From positions 248,001 to 312,000 of the forward strand of contig NZ_BAABHB010000003.1 of the NCBI RefSeq assembly GCF_039541875.1: DNA of 64,000 nt. The letters run 5' to 3'. The notes under the pieces were generated by a model. The model was given only the letters and a program-made list of their open reading frames with translations, searched no databases and was not told where the DNA came from. Below, one piece after another: positions 16,952-25,392 of the stretch. The first letter of the stretch is position 1. The number at the start of each line of letters is the position of its first letter. Source of the stretch: Nibrella viscosa (lineage in GTDB: Bacteria > Bacteroidota > Bacteroidia > Cytophagales > Spirosomataceae). A program made the position numbers and the translations under genes.

Positions 16952-18568
16952 TTACAGCGCCAGTTTTTCAATCTCCCGGATTACATCCACAATGCCGTTT
17001 AGCGGAATCTTGACCCAGGCCGGTCGGTAGCTGATTTCGTAACCAAGTTCGTACACCGCTTTCTCCAGCAGATACACCAGTAGCAGGAAATTCACTTCGC
17101 TGTTATCCTTAAATAAGGGGTGCGGATGCCCGAATGTCTCCAGATAGGCGTCCATGTAGGTATCGCGGATCAGCTTGAACCAACGATTTGACACTCGTTG
17201 GAGGTGGGTCGGATCAATATGCGCCGTTTCGACGCTGTTGAACAGCTTGGCACTAACCGCATAGTGGTACGAACGAATCATACCGGCTACATCTTTCAGC
17301 GGAGAATGCTTGATCTTTCGATCGGAGATGCTGCTTTCGGGTTCCCCTTCAAAATCGAGAATGATGTAATCCCGCCCCGTCGATAAAATCTGCCCCAGGT
17401 GGTAATCGCCGTGAATACGAATCCGAAGTGACTCCAGCGGCCGGGTCCGGAACTCGGTAATAAACTGGTCGATGAGCTCTTTGGCTTCCATAAAGATCCA
17501 CGCCAGCCGCTGCGCCTGAGGGTCCAGTTTGGTGTAGTTGTCGATTACCAGATTGTACCGGCGGTCGAGCAGGTGCTCAATGCGGCCAATAATAAATTCA
17601 CGGTACTCGCCGGTGATAGGTTCCGGGGCAAAAGCGGGCTCGGCATCGGGTTCGTAGAGGGCCAGGTGCATCTCGGCCGTCCGCCGGCCCAGGGTCTCCA
17701 CCATATCAAACACATCTTCCTTAATGGAGAAATGGCGGGTCGGTACGGCAAACAAAAAATCGTTGAGGTTATCACCGGTTTTGTCCCAGCAGTCTTTTTC
17801 GTTCGGCACCATGCGCTGCATCAGCCCTAGCGTTACATCGGTTTCGCTGGCGCGTCCGTTCGACGCAGCATTCGCATCATCGCGCTGCCAGACGATGCTG
17901 CCGGCATACGCCGGTATGTATGGGAAATTGCTTTGCTCAGTCAGGAAGCTGACCATCTCTACCTCCGGGTTGGTTTCCCGGAACAGCTTGCGGTAGAGCT
18001 TCATAAAGTATTTCTCCCCGAACACCAGCGCCGAGTTGCTGGAGTCGACGGGCAGCACCCGGTTGGTAATCTGGCCTTTCATGTCTTCGCCGGCCAGCCC
18101 ACGCCCCCGGTAAAAGCAGAGCTGACCCTCCGCTTGCGCCAGACAGTCCTGGTTGACCAGGTGCTGAAACAATGCCTGCCGGAAACGCTCGTCGTAAATA
18201 GCATCGACCAACAGCCCACGGGTTCGGTTAAAATAGGCTACCGTAATAATGCCCTTCGGCAGAATTTCCGGAACGTTGGGGCCGTCGGTCTCTACAAAAG
18301 ACAGCGGCAACTGGTAATTTTCGGTTTCGCCGTCGGCGTAGCGAACCTCAATAATGAGCAGGTAGGTTACAGACGTTTTCAGGCCAATTTCGTGTACGAC
18401 CCGTATCCGGAATGCTTCCTGCTGACGGGCTTTGCCGGCAAACCAGCGACAGGTATTGATATAGGGCGGCAGTACGGCCGTTTCCAGAGACTGAATCAGC
18501 TCAGGGTCATTTTGCAGGTCGGTCCAGACGTGGGTGCTGGTCAGATTCGTTACAGCCATGTCGTTCAT
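16952..18568 (-). CDS. Maltokinase (aminoglycoside-phosphotransferase fold)
   Basis: A 538-residue kinase that phosphorylates maltose to maltose-1-phosphate, the donor for GlgE. An N-terminal cap domain (LPPYINTCRWFAGKARQQEAFRI) precedes a bilobed kinase core. The catalytic loop is RIRIHGDYHLGQIL and the metal-binding segment is YIILDFEGEPESS, which match the maltokinase (Pep2/Mak) family closely. Start chosen at ATG 18568 (MNDMAVTNLTS); ATG 18559 is also possible, and the longer frame would overlap glgE. It lies 32 bases after glgE. In many bacteria this domain is fused to trehalose synthase; here it is free-standing and no treS is in the window. Confidence 0.88.
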   Translation of the reverse strand: MNDMAVTNLTSTHVWTDLQNDPELIQSLETAVLPPYINTCRWFAGKARQQEAFRIRVVHEIGLKTSVTYLLIIEVRYADGETENYQLPLSFVETDGPNVPEILPKGIITVAYFNRTRGLLVDAIYDERFRQALFQHLVNQDCLAQAEGQLCFYRGRGLAGEDMKGQITNRVLPVDSSNSALVFGEKYFMKLYRKLFRETNPEVEMVSFLTEQSNFPYIPAYAGSIVWQRDDANAASNGRASETDVTLGLMQRMVPNEKDCWDKTGDNLNDFLFAVPTRHFSIKEDVFDMVETLGRRTAEMHLALYEPDAEPAFAPEPITGEYREFIIGRIEHLLDRRYNLVIDNYTKLDPQAQRLAWIFMEAKELIDQFITEFRTRPLESLRIRIHGDYHLGQILSTGRDYIILDFEGEPESSISDRKIKHSPLKDVAGMIRSYHYAVSAKLFNSVETAHIDPTHLQRVSNRWFKLIRDTYMDAYLETFGHPHPLFKDNSEVNFLLLVYLLEKAVYELGYEISYRPAWVKIPLNGIVDVIREIEKLAL

Positions 18569-18600
18569 ATCGGTCGGCGAGTTTAGGAGATAACGTCGGG

Positions 18601-20610
18601 TTAATATACCTCTATCCGGAACAGGTGCATGGGCAATACGTATGGGTCCAGCTCTACGTAGTTCCACTCGCCCCGCCAGGTGTAGTAGGCACCCGTCAGC
18701 AGGTCGTGAACGGTGTACTCCTTCCAGTCGGGAATGCCCAGTTGCCAGATCGGTACCTGCACCATATTGGCCCGGCGGTTGTAGGCATCCATATTCACCA
18801 CCATCAGCAGCCGGTTAGTGCCGTCCACCTTCAGGTAAGCCATCAGGGCATCGTCATCGACGCGGCAGAAATGCAGGTTACTGGTTTTTTGCAGCGCCGG
18901 GTTCTCTCTGCGGATACGGTTGACCAGCGAGATCAGGTACGTTAGTTTGTTGGTTTCGTTCCAGTCCCAATGCCGGACTTCGTATTTTTCGGAGTTCAGG
19001 TACTCTTCCTTGCCTGGAATGGGTACGTGCTCCATCAGTTCGAACGACGGTCCAAAAATGCCGTAGTTGGCCGATAGCGTGGCCGCCAGAAAATACCGGA
19101 TCAGAAACTGCGGCTCGTGGCCTTGTTGCAGGATCGACGGGTTAATGTCGTGGGTGGTGGGCCAGAAGTTCGGACGGTAGTAATATTTCATGTCCGTCTG
19201 CGTGAGTTCCGTCAGGTATTCCTCCAGTTCGAGCTTGGTGTTGCGCCAGGTAAAGTAGGTGTACGACTGCGCAAAGCCACGCTTGGCCAGTTCCTGCATC
19301 ACCTTCGGTTTGGTGAAGGCCTCGGACAGAAAAATCATGTCTGGGTACACCTTTTTGACTTCGGCAATGACCCATTCCCAGAAGGCGAAGGGCTTGGTGT
19401 GCGGGTTGTCTACCCGAATCATCCGAACGCCCCACGAACCCCAGGTCAGCATCACGTGCCTGAGTTCCTCCCAGAGACTCCGCCATTCGTCGGTCTCAAA
19501 ATAAACCGGGTAAATATCCTGGTACTTCTTCGGTGGATTCTCGGCATACTGGATCGTACCGTCGGGTCGTTTTTTAAACCACTCCGGATGCTCTTTGGCC
19601 CAGGGGTGATCGGGCGAACACTGAATAGCCAGGTCCATAGCCACCTCCATCCCAAACTCTTTACACCGCTCCACCAGGTGTTTAAAATCATCCAGCGTTC
19701 CCAGGTCGGGATGAATGGCCGTGTGCCCGCCCAGTTCAGACCCGATGCCGTAGGGAACGCCCGGCTCACCTGGTGCGGAGGTTACCGAGTTGTTTTTGCC
19801 TTTCCGGAAGGTGGTACCGATGGGGTGAATTGGGGGCAGGTACAGCACATCGAAGCCCATGCCGGAAATCCGGGGCAGTAACATCTCTACATCCCGGAAG
19901 GTGCCGTGGCGACCCGGCTCCTGCGAAGCCGAACGCGGGAACAAACAGTACCAGGTGCTGAAACCGGCTTTTTCCCGGTCTACCTCCACGCCCAGTATCG
20001 GTTCGTGGCGGGCTGGGTGCTGGCGTTCCGGATAAGTGTTGAACCACTCGGTAAACTGTGGGCTTTGCGCAATGGCGATGGCATCGCCGTACTGATTTTT
20101 GTCCTTAAACAGTTTGGCAATGGCTTTCAGGGTTTTTTTATCGTCACCTTTAGCCCGCTGCGCCATGCCCTCTACATAAGGCACACCGGCCAGCAACTCA
20201 CTGTTGACGTACTGCCCGTCTTTAATCTTCAGGATGATCTCGTGCTGCCAGGAGGCAATATGATCGACCCAGGCTTCAATCGTATATAGATACCGCCCTT
20301 GCTTTTCGACCGTAAATGTGGCCCCCCAGCGGTCATTGTTGATGAGTGTCATGGGTACCTCGGTCCATTGCTGTTCGGCGTTGTGTTTGTACAGCAGGCG
20401 GGCGGCTATTTTGTCGTGGCCGTCGGTAATAATGTCCGCTTCAACGGAAATAAGCTCACCGGGCACAGCTTTTATGGGGTAGCGACCTTTGTCGATTTCC
20501 GGGCTTACCCGTTCAATGACAACGCGTTTCTGCCCGTCGAAAGGAATATCAGCGCCGTTGAATGTAACCGTAGTATGCTTAATGGTAGACGGAGTGGTTA
20601 TGGTTGGCAT
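18601..20610 (-). CDS. glgE: Alpha-1,4-glucan:maltose-1-phosphate maltosyltransferase
   Basis: A 669-residue GH13_3 enzyme that adds maltosyl units from maltose-1-phosphate to alpha-glucan. An N-terminal beta domain (VVIERVSPEIDKGRYPIKAVPGE, residues 25-50) precedes the barrel. VLYLPPIHPIGTTFRKGKNN is the typical substrate loop. The nucleophile lies in VRMIRVDNPHTKPFAFWEW and the general acid in MIFLSEAFTKPKVM. A C-terminal beta-sandwich ends the protein. Start chosen at ATG 20610 (MPTITTPS), rather than a TTG six codons earlier. It is the first gene of the operon. A TAATTTCG-like box lies about 80 bases upstream, but without a good -33 partner. Confidence 0.95.
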   Translation of the reverse strand: MPTITTPSTIKHTTVTFNGADIPFDGQKRVVIERVSPEIDKGRYPIKAVPGELISVEADIITDGHDKIAARLLYKHNAEQQWTEVPMTLINNDRWGATFTVEKQGRYLYTIEAWVDHIASWQHEIILKIKDGQYVNSELLAGVPYVEGMAQRAKGDDKKTLKAIAKLFKDKNQYGDAIAIAQSPQFTEWFNTYPERQHPARHEPILGVEVDREKAGFSTWYCLFPRSASQEPGRHGTFRDVEMLLPRISGMGFDVLYLPPIHPIGTTFRKGKNNSVTSAPGEPGVPYGIGSELGGHTAIHPDLGTLDDFKHLVERCKEFGMEVAMDLAIQCSPDHPWAKEHPEWFKKRPDGTIQYAENPPKKYQDIYPVYFETDEWRSLWEELRHVMLTWGSWGVRMIRVDNPHTKPFAFWEWVIAEVKKVYPDMIFLSEAFTKPKVMQELAKRGFAQSYTYFTWRNTKLELEEYLTELTQTDMKYYYRPNFWPTTHDINPSILQQGHEPQFLIRYFLAATLSANYGIFGPSFELMEHVPIPGKEEYLNSEKYEVRHWDWNETNKLTYLISLVNRIRRENPALQKTSNLHFCRVDDDALMAYLKVDGTNRLLMVVNMDAYNRRANMVQVPIWQLGIPDWKEYTVHDLLTGAYYTWRGEWNYVELDPYVLPMHLFRIEVY

Positions 20611-20812
20611 AGTATACAGTAAGGACAAGGTTGACGCAATCGGCGAATGGGCGGGCCATCAGGAGGTAACGCTCACCGGCATTCGGAGCGAAATTACAAT
20701 AATATCATTACCTGAAGTAACAGAATGACTTTTCCTTGTTTAAGGAACTGCCTGGGCCGGTCATTGTTCGGTAAAAATTTGTTTTAGGGCACAATTTCAA
20801 ATTGTTGGTAAC

Positions 20813-20844
20813 AGAAAAAGACCGGATTAGGCCGGTCTTTTTCT
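20813..20844 (-). terminator. Terminator of the PAP2/haloperoxidase operon
   Basis: Perfect 13-bp stem, AGAAAAAGACCGG (20813-20825) with 20832-20844, 6-base loop. On the minus strand the stem ends in a T-rich arm (CTTTTTCT). It lies 26 bases after the stop codon. Confidence 0.8.
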
Positions 20845-20870
20845 GGTGTATACGATTGTAGGTCAGCTAA

Positions 20871-22424
20871 TTACAAGCCAGAGCCGTCGGCTTTGCCACG
20901 CGCTACGGCGTAGCTGCCAATGTTGCGGCCGCAGGTCAGCCCGGCTTCGCAGTCGAATCGGTAGTGGATTAAACCATAAATCCGGGAGTTGGATGCTTCC
21001 AAAGCTTTCGCAGCAAAAGCCTCGGCCTGCTGGGGGAAGATGGATCCCAATACGGTGGCGGCTGCCGACGAGAACGTAGAATGGCCGGACGTATACGACG
21101 GGAAGTTAGGCAGGCCAACCGATGTTTTGATACGGGCATCCATCTGCTGCGGGCGCGGGTAGTAATAGAAAAATTTGGTATCCCAGCAGCATATGCCCGC
21201 ATCCATCAGTGCAGTACCCACCAGCGCCAGCGTCCGGGCCATGCGTACCTCGCTGTACCGGGCGTCGTGGGCGGCATTGGCGGCTATGCGGTGCCAGTGA
21301 CCGGGGGGCGTGTAGCTGCCCGCGCCATCGGCCCAGTAGTTGGCAATCCGGGCCTGCTCACGAGTTTGGTTTTTGGCGATGGCGAGCAATTCGTCCATCG
21401 CCTTTTTATACTCGGCACTACCGATGGCCGGCGGGGCCTGCGGCCGCAGTTTGATAGCCGTGGCCCGGTCGAAGTTCCAGGTTTGCACCGCGCCGTAGTT
21501 GGGCAGCATGGGGGGGCGGACGGGCAATTCCTGGCTTTTCCATACTTCGGTCAGTCCCATGGCTTTGGCTCCTTCAATCATGGCGGTTGTAACGGTCTGG
21601 TTGTTGGACGCGCTCATGCCGTCGGTGCGGGCGCGACCCATTACGCTGGCGGCTACGGCGTTGCCTAATTCCAGACCGGCTGTCAAATCACTCTCCACGT
21701 TCATGCCGGCCCACAGGCGGCTGTTGCGGTGCTCTTGCAGTTTCGCTTCCAGGTACGGAACTTCCCCCGGAAACATGGCTTTCAGGATGGTGACCGACGC
21801 GGCTGCCACTACGGCATCTTCGGAGGGGTAGGCGGGAAGTTGCGACACTGGCAGGGCTGCACGGATGGCGGCATCGGTGCGTGACGGAGCCGGTCGGTTA
21901 TACTGGTATTTGTAATGCCAGGCCGACACCAGCGCATCGTACTGCGCCACACTCAGGTAGGCGAGCGCCCGCGCCGTGTAGGGCGGATTAGCAAAGGGGA
22001 ACTTAGGATCAGCCAGCGGGTTGGCGGCATCCGGCACGGGATACTTGCCGTCGGGTGTAGAGGCCGGGGCCAGGTTGTAACGGGCAGCCAGTTCGCGGGC
22101 AATCTCGTTCCAGCGGTACACGGCACCGGCACCCCAGTACACTACCGCTTCCTGCTGCTCGCGGCTCAGACTGGCCGACTGCTGCTTCAGGCTAACCAGT
22201 TCTGCCTGGTAGTCCGCCGAGGTTACGGCCTTTGGGGCTGCCACGCTTACAGCGGTGGGGGAGGTCAGGATGTAGGTTTTCCAGGTGCCGGCTTTTTCGT
22301 CGGCGCCGGCGGGTGTATAGCCGACGCGGAGCGGCTCTTCAATCGATTTATCGCAGGCCGTCAGGCTGAGGGACAAGGCCATCGCCAGACCACCCAGTAT
22401 TTGTAAAGTTGTATGTCTTTTCAT
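20871..22424 (-). CDS. PAP2 / vanadium-haloperoxidase-like lipoprotein
   Basis: A 517-residue exported protein. The lipoprotein signal ends LSLTAC-DKS. The C-terminal half carries the acid phosphatase / vanadium haloperoxidase signatures: FFYYYPRPQQMD, then FPSYTSGHSTFSSAAATV (P-S-x-x-S-G-H), then SRIYGLIHYRFDCEAG (S-R-x-x-x-G-x-H-x-x-x-D). These three blocks bind vanadate or phosphate. Whether it halogenates or dephosphorylates is unclear. Start chosen at ATG 22424 (MKRHTTLQ), which places the signal peptide correctly. It is the last gene of a minus-strand set after two outer-membrane protein genes and should be anchored in the periplasm or on the outer membrane. Confidence 0.85.
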   Translation of the reverse strand: MKRHTTLQILGGLAMALSLSLTACDKSIEEPLRVGYTPAGADEKAGTWKTYILTSPTAVSVAAPKAVTSADYQAELVSLKQQSASLSREQQEAVVYWGAGAVYRWNEIARELAARYNLAPASTPDGKYPVPDAANPLADPKFPFANPPYTARALAYLSVAQYDALVSAWHYKYQYNRPAPSRTDAAIRAALPVSQLPAYPSEDAVVAAASVTILKAMFPGEVPYLEAKLQEHRNSRLWAGMNVESDLTAGLELGNAVAASVMGRARTDGMSASNNQTVTTAMIEGAKAMGLTEVWKSQELPVRPPMLPNYGAVQTWNFDRATAIKLRPQAPPAIGSAEYKKAMDELLAIAKNQTREQARIANYWADGAGSYTPPGHWHRIAANAAHDARYSEVRMARTLALVGTALMDAGICCWDTKFFYYYPRPQQMDARIKTSVGLPNFPSYTSGHSTFSSAAATVLGSIFPQQAEAFAAKALEASNSRIYGLIHYRFDCEAGLTCGRNIGSYAVARGKADGSGL

Positions 22425-22481
22425 AAGGAAACAGGTCAATGCAGCCTATGCCTGCCGGCGCCGGCTGCGGTTTAGAGGAGG

Positions 22482-23375
22482 TTATTTGCCGTTGATCTGA
22501 TACAGAAGACCGAGCATGTAGCTGGTGCTCTGGCCTACATTGAGGCCGTTGGTGACGTAACCGATGCGAGCATTGAGGCCGATGTTTTTGGGCTGTATCT
22601 TAGCGTACCAGCCCACCGAAGTGGCCTGCATGTTGTTGGTTGGGAAGGGCATATCGTTCCGGCGGATGTTGTCGCCACCGGTGCAGGCAAAGCGCTCCGC
22701 CCACAGTTCGGTCTGCCACTTCGAGCGCAGGATTCCGATCCGTACACCCATATCTACAGCATTGGGCACCCGTACTTCGCTGGTATAGTAGATGCGGTTG
22801 TCGGCCTGGTAGGCATCCCGGTCGATGCGGATGTTGCTGCGCCACATATAGCTGCCGTGACCGGTCAGATACAGGCCGGTTTGCCGATGCGTATAATTGG
22901 CCAGCAGGCGACCGGTCACGGTGCGGCTCTGCAACCCGATCGACATCGGCAGAAAATCCGGTACGTAGTTGCTCACCGGAATGGAGGCCCCGGCCAGGGC
23001 GTTCAGCGAAAAGCCACCGACCGACACCGCCTTGTATTTCAGCCAGCCCGCCAGGTCCTGTATGCCTTTTTGGCCCATCAGGTTACCGGCGCTGGTTTGG
23101 GTCCAGACGTACGGCAGGCTCAGGATGAGGTTGAAGCGGTTGGTGATGCCGATGGCCGGCATCAGCATCACCGACTGGGTGGTATGTGTGCCAATGTTCA
23201 GATTATCCCGCTTAAGGGTGTTTTCCCAATACTGATTCCAATGGCTTTTGCCGTAAATGAGGGCCACACAGGCTGTTTTGCGCGGCATGTAAATAGCGTC
23301 GGTCGGCATTTGCGCGACGGCGTGTAACGATACGCACATGGCGGCTATGGCCATGTGATTTTTTATGTACTTCAT
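22482..23375 (-). CDS. Outer-membrane beta-barrel protein (transporter-like)
   Basis: A 297-residue protein with a signal peptide (MKYIKNHMAIAAMCVSLHAVAQ). The mature chain has alternating strands (RFNLILSLPYVWTQTSAG; GLYLTGHGSYMWRSNIRI; NIGLNARIGYVTNGLNVGQS), ending LLYQINGK. It resembles the MetA/phenol-degradation transporter-type barrels of Bacteroidota. Start chosen at ATG 23375, since a longer frame would put 25 unrelated residues before the signal. It sits between another barrel-like gene and the PAP2 lipoprotein gene, with spacers of 75 and 57 bases, consistent with one transcript. Confidence 0.7.
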   Translation of the reverse strand: MKYIKNHMAIAAMCVSLHAVAQMPTDAIYMPRKTACVALIYGKSHWNQYWENTLKRDNLNIGTHTTQSVMLMPAIGITNRFNLILSLPYVWTQTSAGNLMGQKGIQDLAGWLKYKAVSVGGFSLNALAGASIPVSNYVPDFLPMSIGLQSRTVTGRLLANYTHRQTGLYLTGHGSYMWRSNIRIDRDAYQADNRIYYTSEVRVPNAVDMGVRIGILRSKWQTELWAERFACTGGDNIRRNDMPFPTNNMQATSVGWYAKIQPKNIGLNARIGYVTNGLNVGQSTSYMLGLLYQINGK

Positions 23376-23450
23376 AAGTATTGACAAGTAGGTGAGCAGG
23401 AACGGGTGCCTGCAGACTTGGCTGATGACACCCGCTCGGCTGGTAAACAA

Positions 23451-24575
23451 TTAGAACCAACGGCTGAAGGAGGCCGAAACCAGGTAATCAGCAAAAGCGG
23501 CATCGCCATGCCGTAATCCCTGCGGATCGAGCCGGTCGGCGTAGCTCTTGATGCGGTTGCGATACAGAGCTATAGGCACCGTAAGCGCGGCTGAATATTT
23601 ACCCTTCATGTAGGCCACGCCCGGCTCTACCGATATAATATACCCCGGCCGCCGGAACCCTTTACTGCCACCGAACACATCATACGCCGGAACGCCCTCA
23701 ACCCGACCCCCCAGCATCAGCGCCAGGCCGGGTATTGCGGATACGGACTGGCTGAAACCGACACGGGCGGCAAACTGGTCGGCTACCGAAAACGAGCCGG
23801 TTACGAGGTCGATGGTAGTTGCTTCCGGATTGCGAATCACACCGTTGGTCTCGCGGGGATTAAAAAGGTAGAAACCATTGAAGTAAACGGTCGAATGCTT
23901 ACCTACCTGTACATAGCCTTGTGCTTCTAAACTGGCACCTACACCACCATCGCCGAGCTGAATGGATTGGTCCACTGGTTTATTCACCACGTAATCCCGC
24001 TTTTCTTTGTCGAGCTTGTGGAAATCGTCGGTCACAGCATAGTTTCCAGTAGGCAGTTTAACGCCTAAGCCCAGGGCTACATTGGCTTTCGGCAGCTTAT
24101 AGGGATTTACCAGCCAGTAAGATGCCGAAATCCGCATATCGCCAATACCCTGCGACCCGGTATGAAAACGCTTTTGCTCGGGATTGGCCGTTACGGAATT
24201 CCCGTAGTGTTCGTACAGCGACGACCGGTCGTTGTACTGAATAGGCAAATTGACAGAGAATGACAGCCGGGTAGTAGCCAGGTAACTGATGCCGAGGTCA
24301 ACGGCATGTGACAGGTTGATTACTTCTGTGTTTTGCTCCAGGCGCTCGTGCTCTTCTTTGTCACCTCTGAAGTGGCGGAACGATTTGAAGTACCGGTAGC
24401 CCATGTTGATCTGCCAGTGACCGGTCCGTTGTTTAAAGAAATCGGCGGACGTAGCGGCTCCACCCGGTGCGGCACAACTCATGTGGCGTACGGCCACGCA
24501 GCCCTGTGCCGAGGCTGATAATTGAAGAAGTAACAGGCTTGCTGAAGCCAGTAAACTGGTATATATCGGTTTCAT
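23451..24575 (-). CDS. Outer-membrane beta-barrel protein
   Basis: A 374-residue exported protein with signal MKPIYTSLLASASLLLLQLSASAQ, then GCVAVRHMSCAAP with two cysteines close to the mature N-terminus. The rest is strand-rich and ends SASFSRWF (terminal Phe). Blocks such as HWQINMGYRYFKSFRHFRG, RLSFSVNLPIQYNDRSS and ALGLGVKLPTGNYAVTDDF look like transporter-type barrels. It is the first of three adjacent genes with the second barrel and the PAP2 lipoprotein, suggesting a joint surface process. The cargo is unknown. Confidence 0.7.
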   Translation of the reverse strand: MKPIYTSLLASASLLLLQLSASAQGCVAVRHMSCAAPGGAATSADFFKQRTGHWQINMGYRYFKSFRHFRGDKEEHERLEQNTEVINLSHAVDLGISYLATTRLSFSVNLPIQYNDRSSLYEHYGNSVTANPEQKRFHTGSQGIGDMRISASYWLVNPYKLPKANVALGLGVKLPTGNYAVTDDFHKLDKEKRDYVVNKPVDQSIQLGDGGVGASLEAQGYVQVGKHSTVYFNGFYLFNPRETNGVIRNPEATTIDLVTGSFSVADQFAARVGFSQSVSAIPGLALMLGGRVEGVPAYDVFGGSKGFRRPGYIISVEPGVAYMKGKYSAALTVPIALYRNRIKSYADRLDPQGLRHGDAAFADYLVSASFSRWF

Positions 24576-24605
24576 AAACAGAAAATCGATGGAAAGTTGA
24601 AAAGC

Positions 24606-24701
24606 TTATTTGTAGAGTATAGCCACGCTGCCGCTGCCTGATGATGAGTAGCGTACATCGATAAAGCCATACGGTAAACCCACCTGTTGCAATGCATACA
24701 G
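24606..24701 (-). pseudogene. Possible gene remnant (C-terminal tail)
   Basis: An open stretch of 31 codons with no start, reading ALQQVGLPYGFIDVRY, then SSSGSGSVAILYK and a stop. The text looks like real coding sequence but is bounded by a stop at 24702-24704. I cannot name the parent family. It may be a coincidence. Confidence 0.2.
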
Positions 24702-24753
24702 TTAGCCTCTTACCGACGAGTCGGAAGAGTACAGGAGTACCCCAAAAATCAGC

Positions 24754-25296
24754 TTAACAAACCTGTCTGGGTGGGGGCGAGTGGGGGCGTATCGAAGTGG
24801 TGATCAGGGAAGCGTTGTAGACGGAAATAGAGTTCTCTATATGTCCGGCATAATGCGTTGGACAGATGAGGGTATCTGGCCGGAAATACTCTTTCAGCAG
24901 CAGTTTCAGCAACTGATTCGTCTTCTTCTGCGTGTCGGAGGAGCCGGTAATTTCCCGTTGAATAAAACTTAGCAGGTCATCCTGCCAGAAGGAGTAATGC
25001 GGGTCTTCGTACCCCGTAATGTGCAGCGTATCACCGGAAACTTCGGCCCGGATAATTTCGTAGTAGCTGCCCCGGTATTTAAAACCCTGATCGGTTTTTC
25101 GGGTCAGAGCGGCTTCGGAAGGGTGCTGTTTCAGCGGAATATGAAACTCAACCAGATGGTCGGTCGATTGGTACACCTTTACCCGTTCGGAAAGCTCGTG
25201 CTCTTCCTGCCACCACACGCTGACGAGTACTACCGCGTACCCGAGCATGTTGTAGACCAGCAACACCAGTAATCCGATGGATAAAACTCGCTTCAT
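24754..25296 (-). CDS. Unknown membrane-anchored protein
   Basis: A 180-residue protein. One N-terminal hydrophobic helix (VLSIGLLVLLVYNMLGYAVVLVSVWW) can serve as an anchor or uncleaved signal. The rest is soluble and periplasmic by inference: LVEFHIPLKQHPSEAALTRK, YYEIIRAEVSGDTLHITGYEDPHY, KKTNQLLKLLLKEYF, ending SPPPRQVC. Small proteins of this shape are common beside outer-membrane transporter genes in Bacteroidota, but I do not recognise a named family. A TATCTTTG -7 box lies at 25340-25333 on the minus strand. The barrel-protein gene follows after 178 bases. Confidence 0.65.
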   Translation of the reverse strand: MKRVLSIGLLVLLVYNMLGYAVVLVSVWWQEEHELSERVKVYQSTDHLVEFHIPLKQHPSEAALTRKTDQGFKYRGSYYEIIRAEVSGDTLHITGYEDPHYSFWQDDLLSFIQREITGSSDTQKKTNQLLKLLLKEYFRPDTLICPTHYAGHIENSISVYNASLITTSIRPHSPPPRQVC

Positions 25297-25392
25297 AAAC
25301 CTGTTGGCGACTACACACCTTCACCAGCTTAGCAAAGATAGCAGCTATTTCCGAAAAATATGACTTTACGGCTACTTTTTTGCATTACGTGT

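Noticed and set aside
19117..19881. A 254-codon frame antisense to glgE
   Set aside because: The glgE catalytic motifs are on the opposite strand; the antisense protein resembles nothing.
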